A DNA stretch of 64,000 bases from NCBI RefSeq assembly GCF_022346925.1, contig NZ_JAKRNJ010000003.1:540890-604889 (forward strand), given 5' to 3'. The notes under the pieces are model-generated. The model saw only the letters and a program-made list of their open reading frames with translations. It was not told the origin of the DNA and searched no databases. This document shows, in pieces, positions 1 through 9,938 of the stretch. Position 1 is the first letter of the stretch, and each line of letters begins with the position of its first letter. The translations under genes and the position numbers were made by a program. Source of the DNA: Microvirga sp. ACRRW. GTDB taxonomy: Bacteria; Pseudomonadota; Alphaproteobacteria; Rhizobiales; Beijerinckiaceae.

Positions 1-491
1 AACGTCACCTTGTCGAAGCCTACACGCTCCAACGCTTCGCGCAGCGCGGATTCGGGCGGGCCATCTGAATTCGCATCGGGTCTGGAGAAATGATCTCGGT
101 AGAGGGTCCACAGCGCCTGCACCGTCGGATCGAAGGCGCCTCCGGTCAGCTCCCAGCAGCGGCGACACTCGGTCAGCACAGTGACCAGATCCGCAGGCGG
201 GGCGATGAGGATGCCTTGGCGGTTCAGCGCCGCCAGAGCGGTGTCAGCCCGATAGAGACTGAACACCGCCTCAAGGCGCCGGACCTCGGCAAGCGAGCGC
301 TCGACCAGGCGTTCGGCGACGGCACGGTCGTGATGGTGGACTTGCAGGCTCGCTACCGCCCCCATCGCCTGGCCGCGCCACGTCACGAGATGGGCCTCAG
401 TCCTTGGCGCGCGTCCGAACGGCACGACGCCGAGGCCGACCGCTGCCGCAGTGACTCCTATGAAACGTCGGCGGGAGAGACGAGGGAACAT
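1..491 (-). CDS. nosX: NosX, ApbE-family FAD:protein FMN transferase (partial, cut by window edge)
   Basis: Only the first 163 residues are present; the gene runs off the left edge. The N-terminus is a Tat signal (SRRRFIG at residues 6-12 followed by an Ala/Val-rich stretch), so the protein is periplasmic. The motif GGAFDPTVQALW is characteristic of ApbE, which attaches FMN covalently to a threonine of its target. In nos operons the target is the FMN domain of NosR, whose SGAT site is visible in this window. It starts 10 bases after the nosL stop, as the last visible gene of the operon. Family and role are known; activity here is inferred from context. Confidence 0.9.
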   Translation of the reverse strand, partial: MFPRLSRRRFIGVTAAAVGLGVVPFGRAPRTEAHLVTWRGQAMGAVASLQVHHHDRAVAERLVERSLAEVRRLEAVFSLYRADTALAALNRQGILIAPPADLVTVLTECRRCWELTGGAFDPTVQALWTLYRDHFSRPDANSDGPPESALREALERVGFDKVT

Positions 492-501
492 GGTTTCTTT
501 C

Positions 502-1098
502 CTAATGAGCGTGACCGTCCTTCGTGACCGGGGCGGCATGGCCCTGATGCTGATCCGCTAAGTTGGGCGCCTGTCCGGCGGAACCCGTCACTTCTGCGGT
601 GCCGCCCAGGACATAGTCTTCCGGCACGTCTGCGAAGGCCACAACGCGTCCGCCGTTCTCGGCAGCGAACTTTTCCGCAGCAGACTTGTCGGAGAACGGG
701 ACCGCCTCGTCGCCGCCCATGCCGCCCTGCATCCGGCTGCCGATCACGAACGAGGCCCGTTTCGCATCGACCCAGTTGTTGACGCCGGGCTTGTCCCAGT
801 TCGGAGCCTTCGCCATGTCGGAGACGTAGATCGCACGGATGTCTCTCGGCTCCTCCGGCAACAGCGTGAACGAGATCGCGTCCCGCGCCGACGAGAACCA
901 GACCGGCTCCTTGCGGCTTGCCAGAATGATCTGCCCCTTCGGACCGGTATGCTCGAGCACGTTCATGCCGCAGTAATGGCCGATGGCCGAGTCCGTCATC
1001 TCCTGTGGCGGCGGCGGAGCCTCGGCGGTTTTCTCGGCGTTGCAGCCCGCCAGCGCGAGAGCGCCCGCGAAGGCCGCGAAGAGGATGGTCTTTCTCAT
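502..1098 (-). CDS. nosL: NosL, copper-binding lipoprotein chaperone for N2O reductase
   Basis: A 198-residue lipoprotein with a short signal peptide and lipobox LAGC (Cys19). NosL family members bind Cu(I) and deliver it to the NosDFY complex for assembly of the CuZ centre of NosZ. The body shows family features such as the early YCGMNV motif and a histidine-rich tail (HQGHAAPVTKDGHAH). The start codon overlaps the nosY stop by 4 bases (ATGA), indicating translational coupling. Sequence and operon position agree; little doubt about identity. Confidence 0.93.
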   Translation of the reverse strand: MRKTILFAAFAGALALAGCNAEKTAEAPPPPQEMTDSAIGHYCGMNVLEHTGPKGQIILASRKEPVWFSSARDAISFTLLPEEPRDIRAIYVSDMAKAPNWDKPGVNNWVDAKRASFVIGSRMQGGMGGDEAVPFSDKSAAEKFAAENGGRVVAFADVPEDYVLGGTAEVTGSAGQAPNLADQHQGHAAPVTKDGHAH

Positions 1099-1925
1099 AG
1101 TTCTCTCCTGGAGAAGGCAAGCGCCGCGAGGCCGAGCGGCAGGAGGGCCCAGGCGGCCAGCGCCGCGAGCAGGACGGACGGACCCAAAGTCGTGGTCTGC
1201 GCGACTCCGGCCATGCCGGAGAATGCGCTGACATTGTCGGAGCCGGTCAGGTTGAACAGGCGGTAGGCATCGGTCGGGTTGAGCAACAGCAGGGCATTCA
1301 GCAATCCTCCCGAGAGGACCTGTCCCTGATCGACCACGAGCAGCCCGAGCAGGGCCATGTCGTAGATCAGCACGAATACGAGCCAGATGCCGATGGCGAT
1401 GCCGGCGGCGGTTCCGCGCTCGCGCACGAGCGCGCTGACGAGATAGCCCACTGCAATGAACGCAGCCCCGAGCAGGATTGAAGAACCGATCATCGATGAG
1501 AATGCCATCCAGCTCTCTCCATCGATGATTTCACCGGTTGCGATCAGCGCTCCCGCCGCAGCCCCGTAACCCAGCAGCGTCGCGAAGGCCAGGATCGACA
1601 GGTGGCCCACGAACTTGCCGAGCAGCACCTGCCAGCGCGCCACCGGGTAGCTCAGGAGCAGCAGCATGGTGCCGCGTTCCATCTCGCCGACAATGGCGTC
1701 GTGCGAAATCAGCAGCGCAATCAACGGCAGCAGGAAGATCGTGAGGCTGGACAGACTGACGATCACCACGTCGAGCGCGCGTGCGCCTACATTGCCGGTC
1801 GGAGCACTGCCGAGAAAGGTGAGCGAGAGGGCAAGCGCTGCCAGCAAGAGCGTTGTGGCGAGAACCCAGCGGTTGCGCAGACCCTCCTGGATCTCCTTGC
1901 GCGCGACGATCAGGATGTTTCTCAT
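1095..1925 (-). CDS. nosY: NosY, ABC transporter membrane subunit of the NosDFY complex
   Basis: A 276-residue integral membrane protein of the ABC-2 permease type with about six hydrophobic segments. The N-terminal MRNILIVARKEIQEGLRNRW amphipathic stretch is typical. With the ATPase NosF and periplasmic NosD it forms the machine that works with NosL to mature the copper sites of NosZ. It overlaps nosF (upstream) and nosL (downstream) by 4 bases each. The length is normal for the family. Confidence 0.95.
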   Translation of the reverse strand: MRNILIVARKEIQEGLRNRWVLATTLLLAALALSLTFLGSAPTGNVGARALDVVIVSLSSLTIFLLPLIALLISHDAIVGEMERGTMLLLLSYPVARWQVLLGKFVGHLSILAFATLLGYGAAAGALIATGEIIDGESWMAFSSMIGSSILLGAAFIAVGYLVSALVRERGTAAGIAIGIWLVFVLIYDMALLGLLVVDQGQVLSGGLLNALLLLNPTDAYRLFNLTGSDNVSAFSGMAGVAQTTTLGPSVLLAALAAWALLPLGLAALAFSRREL

Positions 1926-2842
1926 CGCGCGGTCTCCTGCGACAGAAGGAAGTGGGCGTAGAGCTCATCGAGCGTTGGCGGCATGACGTCGAGATCCTCG
2001 ACTGGCGCACCTTCGTCGGTGGCGCGCCGCAGCACCTCGATCTTGCGCTCGGGTGCGGCATCGATTTCGACCATATGGCCGTTGACCTGACGCCACCCGT
2101 CGACCGGACCAAGCCAGTTCGGCACGTTGGCCAGCCCTGCATCGGTCACCTTGAGTCGGATACGGGTCGGCAGGCGCGCGATGCGGCGCAGCTCGTCGAG
2201 CGTTCCGTCCGCGACCTTGATGCCGTGGTTCATGATGATGACCCGTCCAGCACGTTCCTCCAGCTCAGTCAGGGCGTGCGAGGACAGCAGCAGCGTCGCG
2301 CCGCGCCCGCGCAGCTCCTCGACGATCTCGTAGAAGCTCAGTCGCAGGGCAGGGTCGAGGCCGGTGGTAGGCTCGTCGAGCAAAAGGACCCTCGGCTCGC
2401 CCAGCAACGCCTGCGCGAGCCCGAGACGCTGGCGCATGCCTTTGGAGTAGGTTCCGACCCGTCTGTCCGCAGCAGGGGTGAGGCCGACGCGATCGAGAAG
2501 CGTTGCAACAGACTTCGCCGGCTCGCGCTTGAGACGGGCGTAGAATGCCAGGGTCTCGTAGCCCGTGAGTGACGCGTTGAAGGAGACGTTCTCCGGCAGA
2601 TAGCCGAGCCGCCGGCGGGCGGCGAATTCGCCCGCAGCCGGATCTTCGCCCAGCACCTTGATGTGGCCGCTGGTCGGGCGGATCAGACCCAGCATCAGCT
2701 TCATCAGAGTCGTCTTGCCGGCGCCGTTGTGGCCCACAAGCGCTACCGTCTCGCCTTCGGGCAGCATGAACGAGACGTCACGCACCGCCTCGACCTTGCC
2801 GAAGCGCTTGACGATGTTCCTGATCTCAACGGTTCCGGTCAT
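1922..2842 (-). CDS. nosF: NosF, ABC transporter ATP-binding subunit
   Basis: A 306-residue cytoplasmic ATPase. Walker A GHNGAGKTT is at residues 37-45, the signature is YSKGMRQRLGLAQAL, and Walker B plus D-loop read VLLLDEPTTGLDP, followed by the switch histidine in LLSSHAL. ATP hydrolysis drives the NosDFY complex during NosZ maturation. Start and stop both overlap neighbours by 4 bases, so nosD, nosF, nosY and nosL are tightly coupled. Confidence 0.96.
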   Translation of the reverse strand: MTGTVEIRNIVKRFGKVEAVRDVSFMLPEGETVALVGHNGAGKTTLMKLMLGLIRPTSGHIKVLGEDPAAGEFAARRRLGYLPENVSFNASLTGYETLAFYARLKREPAKSVATLLDRVGLTPAADRRVGTYSKGMRQRLGLAQALLGEPRVLLLDEPTTGLDPALRLSFYEIVEELRGRGATLLLSSHALTELEERAGRVIIMNHGIKVADGTLDELRRIARLPTRIRLKVTDAGLANVPNWLGPVDGWRQVNGHMVEIDAAPERKIEVLRRATDEGAPVEDLDVMPPTLDELYAHFLLSQETAR

Positions 2843-4245
2843 GGTCTTGCTCCTTCGGCGGGCTTAGGGCGTGCGGGCGGGGCCATGAGGGGATGCATGA
2901 GAGGATGACTGTCGACCACGCCGCCCGGCAGCAGTGCCGGGAACTGCGCCTGCGCCCATCGGATCACCTGCACGGCCGGGCTGTTCATCAGCACCTTGGC
3001 CTGCGGCGCGGTCCAGAGAACGCGGTCGACGAGATCGTTCGGACGGTAGGCGCCGTCCCCCAGGCCGTCGCCGTCGAGATCGAAGGCCGGGTTGTCGCTC
3101 CAGTAGTTGCCGCGCCCGTCCTTGGACCAGTCGAGATAGCGAGTGCCGACGTATTTCACTTGGTTCTGGTTCCTGATGAAGGCGTTGCCCGCGATCTCGT
3201 TGCCTTCGGAGCCGGCAGTGAAGTGGATGCCGATCTCGCAGCCTTCGAACCAGTTTTCGCGGAAGCGGTTTTTGTTTGTGTTGTAGATGAACACGCATTT
3301 TTCCGGGCCAATGCGGTCGCCCGTCGCGAATGTCTGCTTGGGCTCGGCTTCTTCGGGTAGGCCGTGCTCGCTCGTCTCGTTGCCTCCAAGGCCCGATCTG
3401 GTCCAGCGCTCGGCGGCCTGGATGCGCCCCACGACGGCATTGCCGGAAATCTGCGAGCCGTTGGCGAAGTTGAACAGGAAGCCGCGGTCGCGGTCGCCGT
3501 CCGACACGTTGCCGCGGATCGTCAGCCGGTGCGAGTACATGATCGCGTAGCCGACGGTGTTGTTGGTCGACACGTTGTCCGTGACCTCGCCGTCGTTGGT
3601 GTACATGTAGTGGACGGCGAAGCGCAGGTCCTGGAAGCGGTTGCCGGAGAACACGTTCTTGCGGCTGGCAATCGAGAAGATCCCGTCGCGCCCATACCGG
3701 AAACTGTTGTCGAGGACCTTGGCGCCCGGTGCATCCCAGACAGAGACGCCGTTGCCGGCCTCGTTCATGCGGCCTGTTCTGATTCCGATGATCTCGTTCC
3801 GGCGCACGACCGCATCGGGTGAGCCGTGGATATAGATTCCGTAGAGATTACCCTCGACCCGGTTGTTCTCGACGATGGCACCCGCAGCGCTCTTTTCGAT
3901 GAAGATGCCGGAATCCATCTTCTCCAGGTCGCGGCCCGAGCCGCGCACGGTCAACCCGCGCACGATGGCTCCAGGTGCCGAAATGGTCACGACACTCCCC
4001 TTGCCCGATCCGATCAGGACCGCGCCGGGCTCGCCTTCCACGATCAGCTTGCGGGTGATCCGGATGGGACCGTGATGTTCGCCGGTCTTGAACACCACAG
4101 TGTCTCCGTCCACCGCCAGGTCGATGATGTCCTGAGAGATGTCTCCAAGACCGATCGAGACACGCTCCGCCCTGGAAGGTGTGACGAGGCCGGCGGCGAG
4201 TGCCGCCGCCAGCCCGAGACGCACGATGGTGCAAGCGCCCGCCAT
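2839..4245 (-). CDS. nosD: NosD, periplasmic beta-helix copper maturation protein
   Basis: A 468-residue secreted protein: a signal peptide (cleavage near VTPSRAE) then a long right-handed beta-helix of repeated turns with N and G positions (IVENNRVEGN, VRRNEIIGI, ISGNAVVG, and so on), the carbohydrate-binding/NosD fold. The C-terminal part has YWSDNPAFDLDGDGLGD, typical of NosD. It docks on NosY and passes copper to apo-NosZ. The start lies 4 bases after the nosZ stop. Confidence 0.95.
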   Translation of the reverse strand: MAGACTIVRLGLAAALAAGLVTPSRAERVSIGLGDISQDIIDLAVDGDTVVFKTGEHHGPIRITRKLIVEGEPGAVLIGSGKGSVVTISAPGAIVRGLTVRGSGRDLEKMDSGIFIEKSAAGAIVENNRVEGNLYGIYIHGSPDAVVRRNEIIGIRTGRMNEAGNGVSVWDAPGAKVLDNSFRYGRDGIFSIASRKNVFSGNRFQDLRFAVHYMYTNDGEVTDNVSTNNTVGYAIMYSHRLTIRGNVSDGDRDRGFLFNFANGSQISGNAVVGRIQAAERWTRSGLGGNETSEHGLPEEAEPKQTFATGDRIGPEKCVFIYNTNKNRFRENWFEGCEIGIHFTAGSEGNEIAGNAFIRNQNQVKYVGTRYLDWSKDGRGNYWSDNPAFDLDGDGLGDGAYRPNDLVDRVLWTAPQAKVLMNSPAVQVIRWAQAQFPALLPGGVVDSHPLMHPLMAPPARPKPAEGARP

Positions 4246-4249
4246 GGCG

Positions 4250-6199
4250 TCAGACCGCCTGCGGCTCGACGAGCATGCGGCCCTGCATCTCCATGTGCAT
4301 GGCGTGGCAGAACCAGGTGCAGTAGTACCAGTACACGCCCGGCTTCGAAGCCGTGAAGGTGACGGATGCCGTTGCCTGCGGTGCCACCTCCATGTTGACG
4401 CCGTAATTGACGATGCAGAACCCGTGCGTCAGGTCTTCCACATCGTCGATGTTGGTGACGTAAACCGTGACCTCGTCGTTCTGCTTGACCTGGAAACTCT
4501 CCAAGCCGAACGCGGGCGCAGCCGAGGTCATGTAGACCCGCACCTTGCTGCCGTCGCGGATCACCTTGGAATCCGTCATCAGATCGACGCCGTCGGTCTT
4601 GGCCTGCTGCACTGCGTCGGCGAAGAACGGGTCATCGCGCTTCCACACATGCAGCGGGTTGATCTTCGAGCGATGCACGATGGTGGCGTCGTGCGGCTCG
4701 GCAAAGCTCGGGCCGTCATGCACGATCACCATCTGGTCGCCGGAGATGTCGATGAGCTGATCGTTTTCGGGCTTGAGCGGGCCGACGTTGAGGAATCGGT
4801 CCTTCGAGAACTTGTTCAGCGAGATCAGCCATTTGCCGTCCGCATCCTTGGTCTGGCCCATGGAGGTGTGATTGTGGCCCGGCTGGTAGTGGACGTCGAG
4901 TTTCTGTAGGACCGGGTTGACCTTCTCGCCCTTGAACGCCCGTATCGCGAGGTCGATGTTCCACTTGCACACCTGGCTGTCGAGGAACAGCGTCGTGTAG
5001 GCGTTGCCCTTGCCGTCGTAGGCGGTGTGTAGCGGGCCGAGGCCGATTTCCGGCTCGGCGACGACCGTATCCCGCGGCTGGATCTTGTCGTCGAACAGGT
5101 CGTCGAACTTGCGCACGTCGAAGACCGTGACGGTCGGCGAGAGCTTGCCGTTGGCGACGACATGGATGCCGTCCGGCGCGGTGTTGATGCCGTGCGGGCT
5201 GTTGCCGACCGGGACGTAGCGGGTGTAGGGCGAGCCCTTCTTGCCGTCGAGGACGGGGACACCGTTGATCATCTCGGCCTTACCGGCCTTCACCGCCTCC
5301 TCAATGCGTTTGAGGTTGAAGATGACGACCCAGTCCTGCTCCTTGGCCATCATCTCGGCCAGCGTGACGCCTTCCTCGGAGTTGTAGCAGGTCGAGAAGC
5401 AATACTTGCCCTGGTAGTCGGCATCGACGTTGTCGAGGTTGCCATCGACCTTGATCTGCCAGGCGACCTTCATGGTCTCGCCATCGACAGCGGTGAACAT
5501 CGACGTGTATTGCTTCGGGTCGTCAAGAATCTTGCCGTCGTTCGGGATCGGCACCCGGTCCTCGCCATTGCAGAACACGTAGCCGGTCTTTGGATACTTC
5601 TGGACGCGCAAGCCGTGCACGGTGGATTGGTTCGGCAACTGGATGATCTTGTCGCACTTCATCACGTCGAGGCGGATGCGGCAGACGCGGGTGTTGGACT
5701 TGTCGTTGGCGAACAGGTATCGCCCGTCATAGGTGCCGTCGGTGAACGACGGATGCGGATGGTGGAGATCGCCGTTCATGTAGATGCCGCCGCGATCCTT
5801 CAGGAACTCGCGGTTCTGCGGCGTGAGACCTTCGGTCAGGATCTTGAGACTCTCGTTCGTCTGGCCCCAGCCGGTGGCGCTGTCGCGGTTGAACACCGGG
5901 ATACGCATCAACTCGCGCATCGACGGCAGGCCGATGATGCGGACCTCGCCGGTCTGGCCGCTGGAGAAGAACACGTAGTATTCGTCAAGCTCGCCCGGCT
6001 TGACCTCGTACTTGTTCGCGATGGCGGGGCGTGCCGCAGGCGCGGCCGGACGCGTCTGCGCCTCGGCGGATGTGATCACGCCCGTATCCTTCAAGGAAAC
6101 GCCGCCCGCGACACCGGCGGCTCCTGCCGCAGCTGCGGCTGCGGTCGTCGCGATTACCTGACGGCGGCTGAGACCGTTCGTTTTCTCTTCCCGTGACAC
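4250..6199 (-). CDS. nosZ: NosZ, clade I (Tat-exported) nitrous oxide reductase
   Basis: A 649-residue periplasmic multicopper enzyme reducing N2O to N2. The Tat signal has LSRRQVI near residue 10. The seven-bladed propeller region carrying the CuZ histidines occupies the middle of the protein. The C-terminal cupredoxin domain has the CuA ligands Cys627, Trp629, Cys631, His635 and Met638, with spacing identical to characterised NosZ. Electrons probably come from cytochrome c or the pseudoazurin encoded at 11166-11621. It follows nosR by 17 bases. The Tat signal and local operon (nosR, nosX) place it in clade I. Confidence 0.98.
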   Translation of the reverse strand: MSREEKTNGLSRRQVIATTAAAAAAGAAGVAGGVSLKDTGVITSAEAQTRPAAPAARPAIANKYEVKPGELDEYYVFFSSGQTGEVRIIGLPSMRELMRIPVFNRDSATGWGQTNESLKILTEGLTPQNREFLKDRGGIYMNGDLHHPHPSFTDGTYDGRYLFANDKSNTRVCRIRLDVMKCDKIIQLPNQSTVHGLRVQKYPKTGYVFCNGEDRVPIPNDGKILDDPKQYTSMFTAVDGETMKVAWQIKVDGNLDNVDADYQGKYCFSTCYNSEEGVTLAEMMAKEQDWVVIFNLKRIEEAVKAGKAEMINGVPVLDGKKGSPYTRYVPVGNSPHGINTAPDGIHVVANGKLSPTVTVFDVRKFDDLFDDKIQPRDTVVAEPEIGLGPLHTAYDGKGNAYTTLFLDSQVCKWNIDLAIRAFKGEKVNPVLQKLDVHYQPGHNHTSMGQTKDADGKWLISLNKFSKDRFLNVGPLKPENDQLIDISGDQMVIVHDGPSFAEPHDATIVHRSKINPLHVWKRDDPFFADAVQQAKTDGVDLMTDSKVIRDGSKVRVYMTSAAPAFGLESFQVKQNDEVTVYVTNIDDVEDLTHGFCIVNYGVNMEVAPQATASVTFTASKPGVYWYYCTWFCHAMHMEMQGRMLVEPQAV

Positions 6200-6216
6200 G
6201 TGTGCCTCCTTCTCGC

Positions 6217-8730
6217 TTATGAAGCGGTGGTGGGGACGTCGGCCTTACCCGGCGCGTCCGTGGGTGTTCCGATCATCTTGCCCTTATGGGTGATGATCGG
6301 TTTAGCAGGGCCCTGGCCGCCGTCTTTGCTCTGGCGCATGGACGGGGACGAAAGTGCCTCGCGCTTCTCGCGCTTGAGCCGCACCTGGATCATGTGCGGG
6401 CAGCGCTGATCGTCGTGGTATAGCTCCTGGCAATGCATGCAGTAGATGCACTCGTTGACGTTGATCTGTCCCTCGGGATGGATCGACTGCACCGGGCATT
6501 CCTTGGCGCAGCGCTGGCACGGCGAGCCGCATTCGGGCCAGCGCCTGAGCCACTCGAAAGTGCGGATCTTGCCTGGGATCGCGAGCGCAGCACCGAGGGG
6601 GCAGAGATAGCGGCAGAAGAAACGCTCGATGAATAGCCCGACCGACAGCAGCGCGAGCGCGTAGATGACGAACGGCCAGTCGCGGACGAACTTCAGGATG
6701 ATGGATGTCTTGAACGGCTCGACCTCGGCGAAGGTCTCGGCCAGCGCGACGTCGTAAAGCGAGAGTCCGAACAGGCCGAGAAAGATCACGTACTTGATCG
6801 GCCACAGACGCTCATGCAGGCCCCAGGGCACCGTGATCTGCGGCACCTTGAGCCACCGGGCGACAGTATTGGTGAGCTCCTGGAGTGCACCGAACGGACA
6901 GAGCCACCCGCAGAAGGGACCACGGCCCCAGAACAGCAGCCCTGCAGCGACCGCGGCCCACAGAATGAAAATCAGCGGCGCCGCGAGGAAGAACTCCCAA
7001 TTGAAGTCGGTGATGAGCGAGTTGGTGAAAGTAAGGACGTTGACGACAGAGAGTTGGGCGTTGGCATACCAGCCGAGCCAGACCAACGTGAAGGTGAGGT
7101 AAGCGCCCCGGACCCAGATGTAAACCGCGGGGCGACGCACCAAAGCGTCCTGGAAGAAGAAGATCGCAGTGAGGACGAACAGAGCAAACGCTGTGATGCC
7201 GATGGAGACGGTGTTGGTCTTCCAGATCTTGAGCCAGAGCGGCTCCTCGATCTCCCCCGCCGCGAGTGCGTTCGCGTCGCTGAGAGACGATGCTGCAGGA
7301 GCCGGTGCCGATATCGACGGAGCAGGCTGGACTTGCGCCTGGGCGGGATCCTGCGGGGCCGTTGCACGGGCAGGGGGCTGCTCGACCCGCAGATACTGGT
7401 CCGGCAGGATGTATTCGAGATCGAATGTCAGGAAGGCCTTGTCGCGTGCGCCGACATTGCGCTGCACAAGCAGCTGCAATTGCCACGGCTCGGTGAGGTC
7501 GAGCCTGAAATCCTCCGGCACGACGAACAGGGCGATCTCGCGCAAGGCCGGCGCACCGGCCGCGGCGAGGTCGCCGAGGCGGGTGTGGTTGCGGTCGCGG
7601 AAGCGCGTGCCCTGCCCCTCCTGAAGGAGTTCGATGCGGTCGAAGATGCCGCCGCGGACATAGCCGGAGCCTTTGAACGAGTAGGCGCCTTCGCCTGCCA
7701 CGACAACGGCCTGCTGGTCCGGCTTGAGCCGCGCCTTGAGCTGCTCGTAGGCCACATCCCCAAGCAGGCTGCGCCCGATGGCAGGAACGCTCACGGGGGC
7801 GACGTAGAGATCGATGAAGGTGTCGTTTGGATCGGCGGTCTCGGGGTTGTTCGCCGCTTCCCGATTGCCCGCCTGCGCGAAGCGGTCATTGACCTCGCCG
7901 ACGGTGAGGGACAGGCGCCGGACCGAGCCGTCACCGAGCAGGCTCTGCCAGTCGCGGATCTCGCTCTTCGACAGATCGACGCTCTTTACGGCGGCTGGCG
8001 CCGTGGCGGTGGCAGGAGTGCCTTGTGCGGCGCCGAGGCGGCCGCTGCGGATCAGGCGCACGGCCGAGCGCACGACGCTGTCGCCCATGACAAGCACCGT
8101 CACGGTTGCGCCGCTGACGATGTCGACCTGAGGCGGCCGCTCGGCTCCGGTTGCGACCGGCTTCATGTCTTTGCCGACGAGCGTATTCACCGCGTCGACG
8201 ATGCGCCGCTCCGGGATGCCGACGAGAACGATTGGCTCCTTATGATCGACGAGCTTGATCGCCGTGATGACGCCGTTCGGATCGATGCCGACCAGGAGGT
8301 TGATCGGTTTGCCTGAATAGCCGGTGGCGTTCGTGACATCAGTGTTCAGATAGACGTAACCGAGCAGGCGGTCGCCCTGATGGATAGGGACGAGCGGCGG
8401 ATCACCCTGAGGTGCTCCGAAGCGGTCGGCCCCAGGAAAAAAGTCTGCGGGCTGCGCCTTCGTGAGGAATTCCTGCACGCGGCCTGCCGCCATGCCGGGC
8501 CCCGTCCAGAGAAGGAGGATCACGAACCCAAGCAGAGCCGCAATCCAAAGACGCTTGAAATCGGTATTCGCGAGATGTCGGTCGGGGTTAAGCGAGTGCG
8601 CTTTTGCCAACAGGGGACCGTCCAGGATAGCGTTCGTGCTTCTGAACAGAAAAACTTCAGCGGCCTTGAATCGGATCGGTTCCGATGGAAAGCTGCGATC
8701 TTTCCGGGGCCGTTGAAATCGATCTCGCAT
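6217..8730 (-). CDS. nosR: NosR, FMN- and iron-sulfur membrane protein for N2O reduction
   Basis: Polytopic membrane flavoprotein needed for nos expression and electron supply to NosZ. It has a periplasmic FMN-binding domain with the SGAT flavinylation site, about five membrane segments, two CxxxCP motifs (CGWLCP, CRYLCP), and a C-terminal pair of [4Fe-4S] clusters ([16 protein letters not shown]). A Pro/Ala-rich linker lies mid-protein. From the ATG at 8730 it has 837 residues, longer than described NosR proteins (roughly 720-770). The FNR box at 8769-8782 would put transcription start near 8735, leaving almost no leader, so a start further in (for example TTG at 8610) may be used. Identity is certain, the start is not. 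Confidence 0.95.
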   Translation of the reverse strand: MRDRFQRPRKDRSFPSEPIRFKAAEVFLFRSTNAILDGPLLAKAHSLNPDRHLANTDFKRLWIAALLGFVILLLWTGPGMAAGRVQEFLTKAQPADFFPGADRFGAPQGDPPLVPIHQGDRLLGYVYLNTDVTNATGYSGKPINLLVGIDPNGVITAIKLVDHKEPIVLVGIPERRIVDAVNTLVGKDMKPVATGAERPPQVDIVSGATVTVLVMGDSVVRSAVRLIRSGRLGAAQGTPATATAPAAVKSVDLSKSEIRDWQSLLGDGSVRRLSLTVGEVNDRFAQAGNREAANNPETADPNDTFIDLYVAPVSVPAIGRSLLGDVAYEQLKARLKPDQQAVVVAGEGAYSFKGSGYVRGGIFDRIELLQEGQGTRFRDRNHTRLGDLAAAGAPALREIALFVVPEDFRLDLTEPWQLQLLVQRNVGARDKAFLTFDLEYILPDQYLRVEQPPARATAPQDPAQAQVQPAPSISAPAPAASSLSDANALAAGEIEEPLWLKIWKTNTVSIGITAFALFVLTAIFFFQDALVRRPAVYIWVRGAYLTFTLVWLGWYANAQLSVVNVLTFTNSLITDFNWEFFLAAPLIFILWAAVAAGLLFWGRGPFCGWLCPFGALQELTNTVARWLKVPQITVPWGLHERLWPIKYVIFLGLFGLSLYDVALAETFAEVEPFKTSIILKFVRDWPFVIYALALLSVGLFIERFFCRYLCPLGAALAIPGKIRTFEWLRRWPECGSPCQRCAKECPVQSIHPEGQINVNECIYCMHCQELYHDDQRCPHMIQVRLKREKREALSSPSMRQSKDGGQGPAKPIITHKGKMIGTPTDAPGKADVPTTAS

Positions 8731-8768
8731 GGCCCACAACCATCATGCTTCGTATGGTCAGGTGAACA

Positions 8769-8782
8769 TTGATCTGCGTCAA
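8769..8782. promoter_or_regulatory. FNR/Dnr-type box between nosR and the ferritin-like gene
   Basis: TTGAT-CTGC-GTCAA matches the FNR-family consensus TTGAT-N4-ATCAA at all but one base. It is shared by the divergent genes. For the plus-strand gene the centre (8775.5) predicts a class II transcription start near 8817, about 20 bases before ATG 8837. For nosR a CATGAT -10 at 8742-8747 fits the same geometry. The likely regulator is the Crp/Fnr protein at 10174-10872. Confidence 0.75.
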
Positions 8783-8836
8783 ACTCATCGCAGGAAAGAT
8801 GACCTGTCAATGTTTCAGAATTGCCAGGAGAGGACC

Positions 8837-9724
8837 ATGTCGCTGTTGAAGCGGGAGCCCGCCGATTCCGTGAAATCCCTCGACGAACTGTTCGCGATAG
8901 CGGCGGCCATGGAGCGGGAGGCGGCAACCCGCTATGCCGAGATCGCCGCGCGCATGCGGCAGGAGGGCGATCCGGCACTGGCGGAGGTGTTCGAGCGCCT
9001 CTCCGCCGACGAACAAGGCCACCTCGACATTGTCATGCATTGGTCGCAGAGGAGGAAGGGGCATGCGCCCGATCCGGCGTCGATCCGCTGGGAGATGCCG
9101 GAAACGTTCGACGACGAGGGAGTGGCGACGGCCCATCCCCGGCTGCTGAGCGCCTATCGCGCGCTCTCGATGGCAGTGCGCAACGAGGAGCGCGCCTTCG
9201 CCTTCTGGAGCTACGTCGCAGCCCATGCGCAAGCCCCCGAGATCCGGCAGGCGGCTGAGGCCATGGCGCATGAGGAACTCGGTCACGTCGCCATCCTCAG
9301 GCGGGAGCGGCGGAGCGCCTTTCATGCCGAGCGGTGGCAGCCGGATGCCCAAGGGTCCGATGGAATGACTGATCTCGCTGCTCTCGAACGCCGGCTTGCC
9401 GACCTGCTTGAGATCCTCGCGGGCAGGGCGCCGCCGCAGGACCGCGGTCGCCTTGCCGGGCTCGCGGAGGAAGCGCGGCGGCATGCCGGCGAGCCCGATC
9501 CGGCAGCAGTCTCCGTGGCCGTTCCCGGCCAGGGGATTTCGGACGACCCGGTTGCGCTCGCGGAGCTGCTCGCGGACCGCTACCTCGAAGCGGGTGACGG
9601 CTTGAAGGACGATGTGTCCCTGGCGCGGGTCCAGGAACTGGCCGGACAGGCCATCGCCCGTCTGGCCTGGTTGCGATCGGACCTGCCGGAGGTGCACGAC
9701 GAACGGGCGGGGATTCCGGACTGA
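8837..9724 (+). CDS. Ferritin-like (rubrerythrin-type) diiron protein linked to nos
   Basis: 295 residues. The start at 8837 is chosen because of an AGGAGAGG ribosome site at 8826-8833. The N-terminal ~175 residues are a ferritin-like four-helix bundle: helix 1 with MEREAATRYAEIA, helix 2 with DEQGHLDIV (ExxH), helix 3 with NEERAFAFWSYVA, helix 4 with HEELGHVAIL (ExxH). That is the full set expected for a diiron site. The C-terminal ~110 residues are helical, Arg/Ala-rich and of unknown fold. There is no signal peptide, so it is cytosolic. It is divergent from nosR and shares its FNR box. The role is unknown; iron or peroxide handling during N2O respiration is an inference. Confidence 0.85.
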   Translation: MSLLKREPADSVKSLDELFAIAAAMEREAATRYAEIAARMRQEGDPALAEVFERLSADEQGHLDIVMHWSQRRKGHAPDPASIRWEMPETFDDEGVATAHPRLLSAYRALSMAVRNEERAFAFWSYVAAHAQAPEIRQAAEAMAHEELGHVAILRRERRSAFHAERWQPDAQGSDGMTDLAALERRLADLLEILAGRAPPQDRGRLAGLAEEARRHAGEPDPAAVSVAVPGQGISDDPVALAELLADRYLEAGDGLKDDVSLARVQELAGQAIARLAWLRSDLPEVHDERAGIPD

Positions 9725-9866
9725 AGTCGGGGCCGGATGGCGATGGTGCTCTCGAGCCTCGCCTGCTCGAAGTCGTCGATCAGGATTACGATCATTGCCT
9801 GCCGTGATCCGTGACGAGGGCAGGTGATGAGCATGCCGAGGGATCGGCAACATGACAGCGGCTTGG

Positions 9867-9880
9867 TTGCGCGAGGACAA
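9867..9880 (+). promoter_or_regulatory. Candidate FNR/NnrR-type box upstream of the DUF1858 gene
   Basis: TTGCG-CGAG-GACAA keeps the TTG-N8-CAA core of FNR/NnrR sites, with the TTGCG left half also seen at 11068. Its centre at 9873.5 predicts a class II start near 9915, with a TAGGCT -10 at 9903-9908. That leaves a 24-base leader before ATG 9939. It is weaker than the other two boxes. Confidence 0.45.
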
Positions 9881-9938
9881 GGAGCGACGTGGGAATTCGG
9901 CCTAGGCTTCATGCTCGATCCCAGCCTTGGAGGTCCCC

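Noticed and set aside
8807..9880. Minus-strand open frame opposite the ferritin-like gene
   Set aside because: Antisense shadow; the plus strand has the ribosome site, ExxH motifs and FNR-type promoter.
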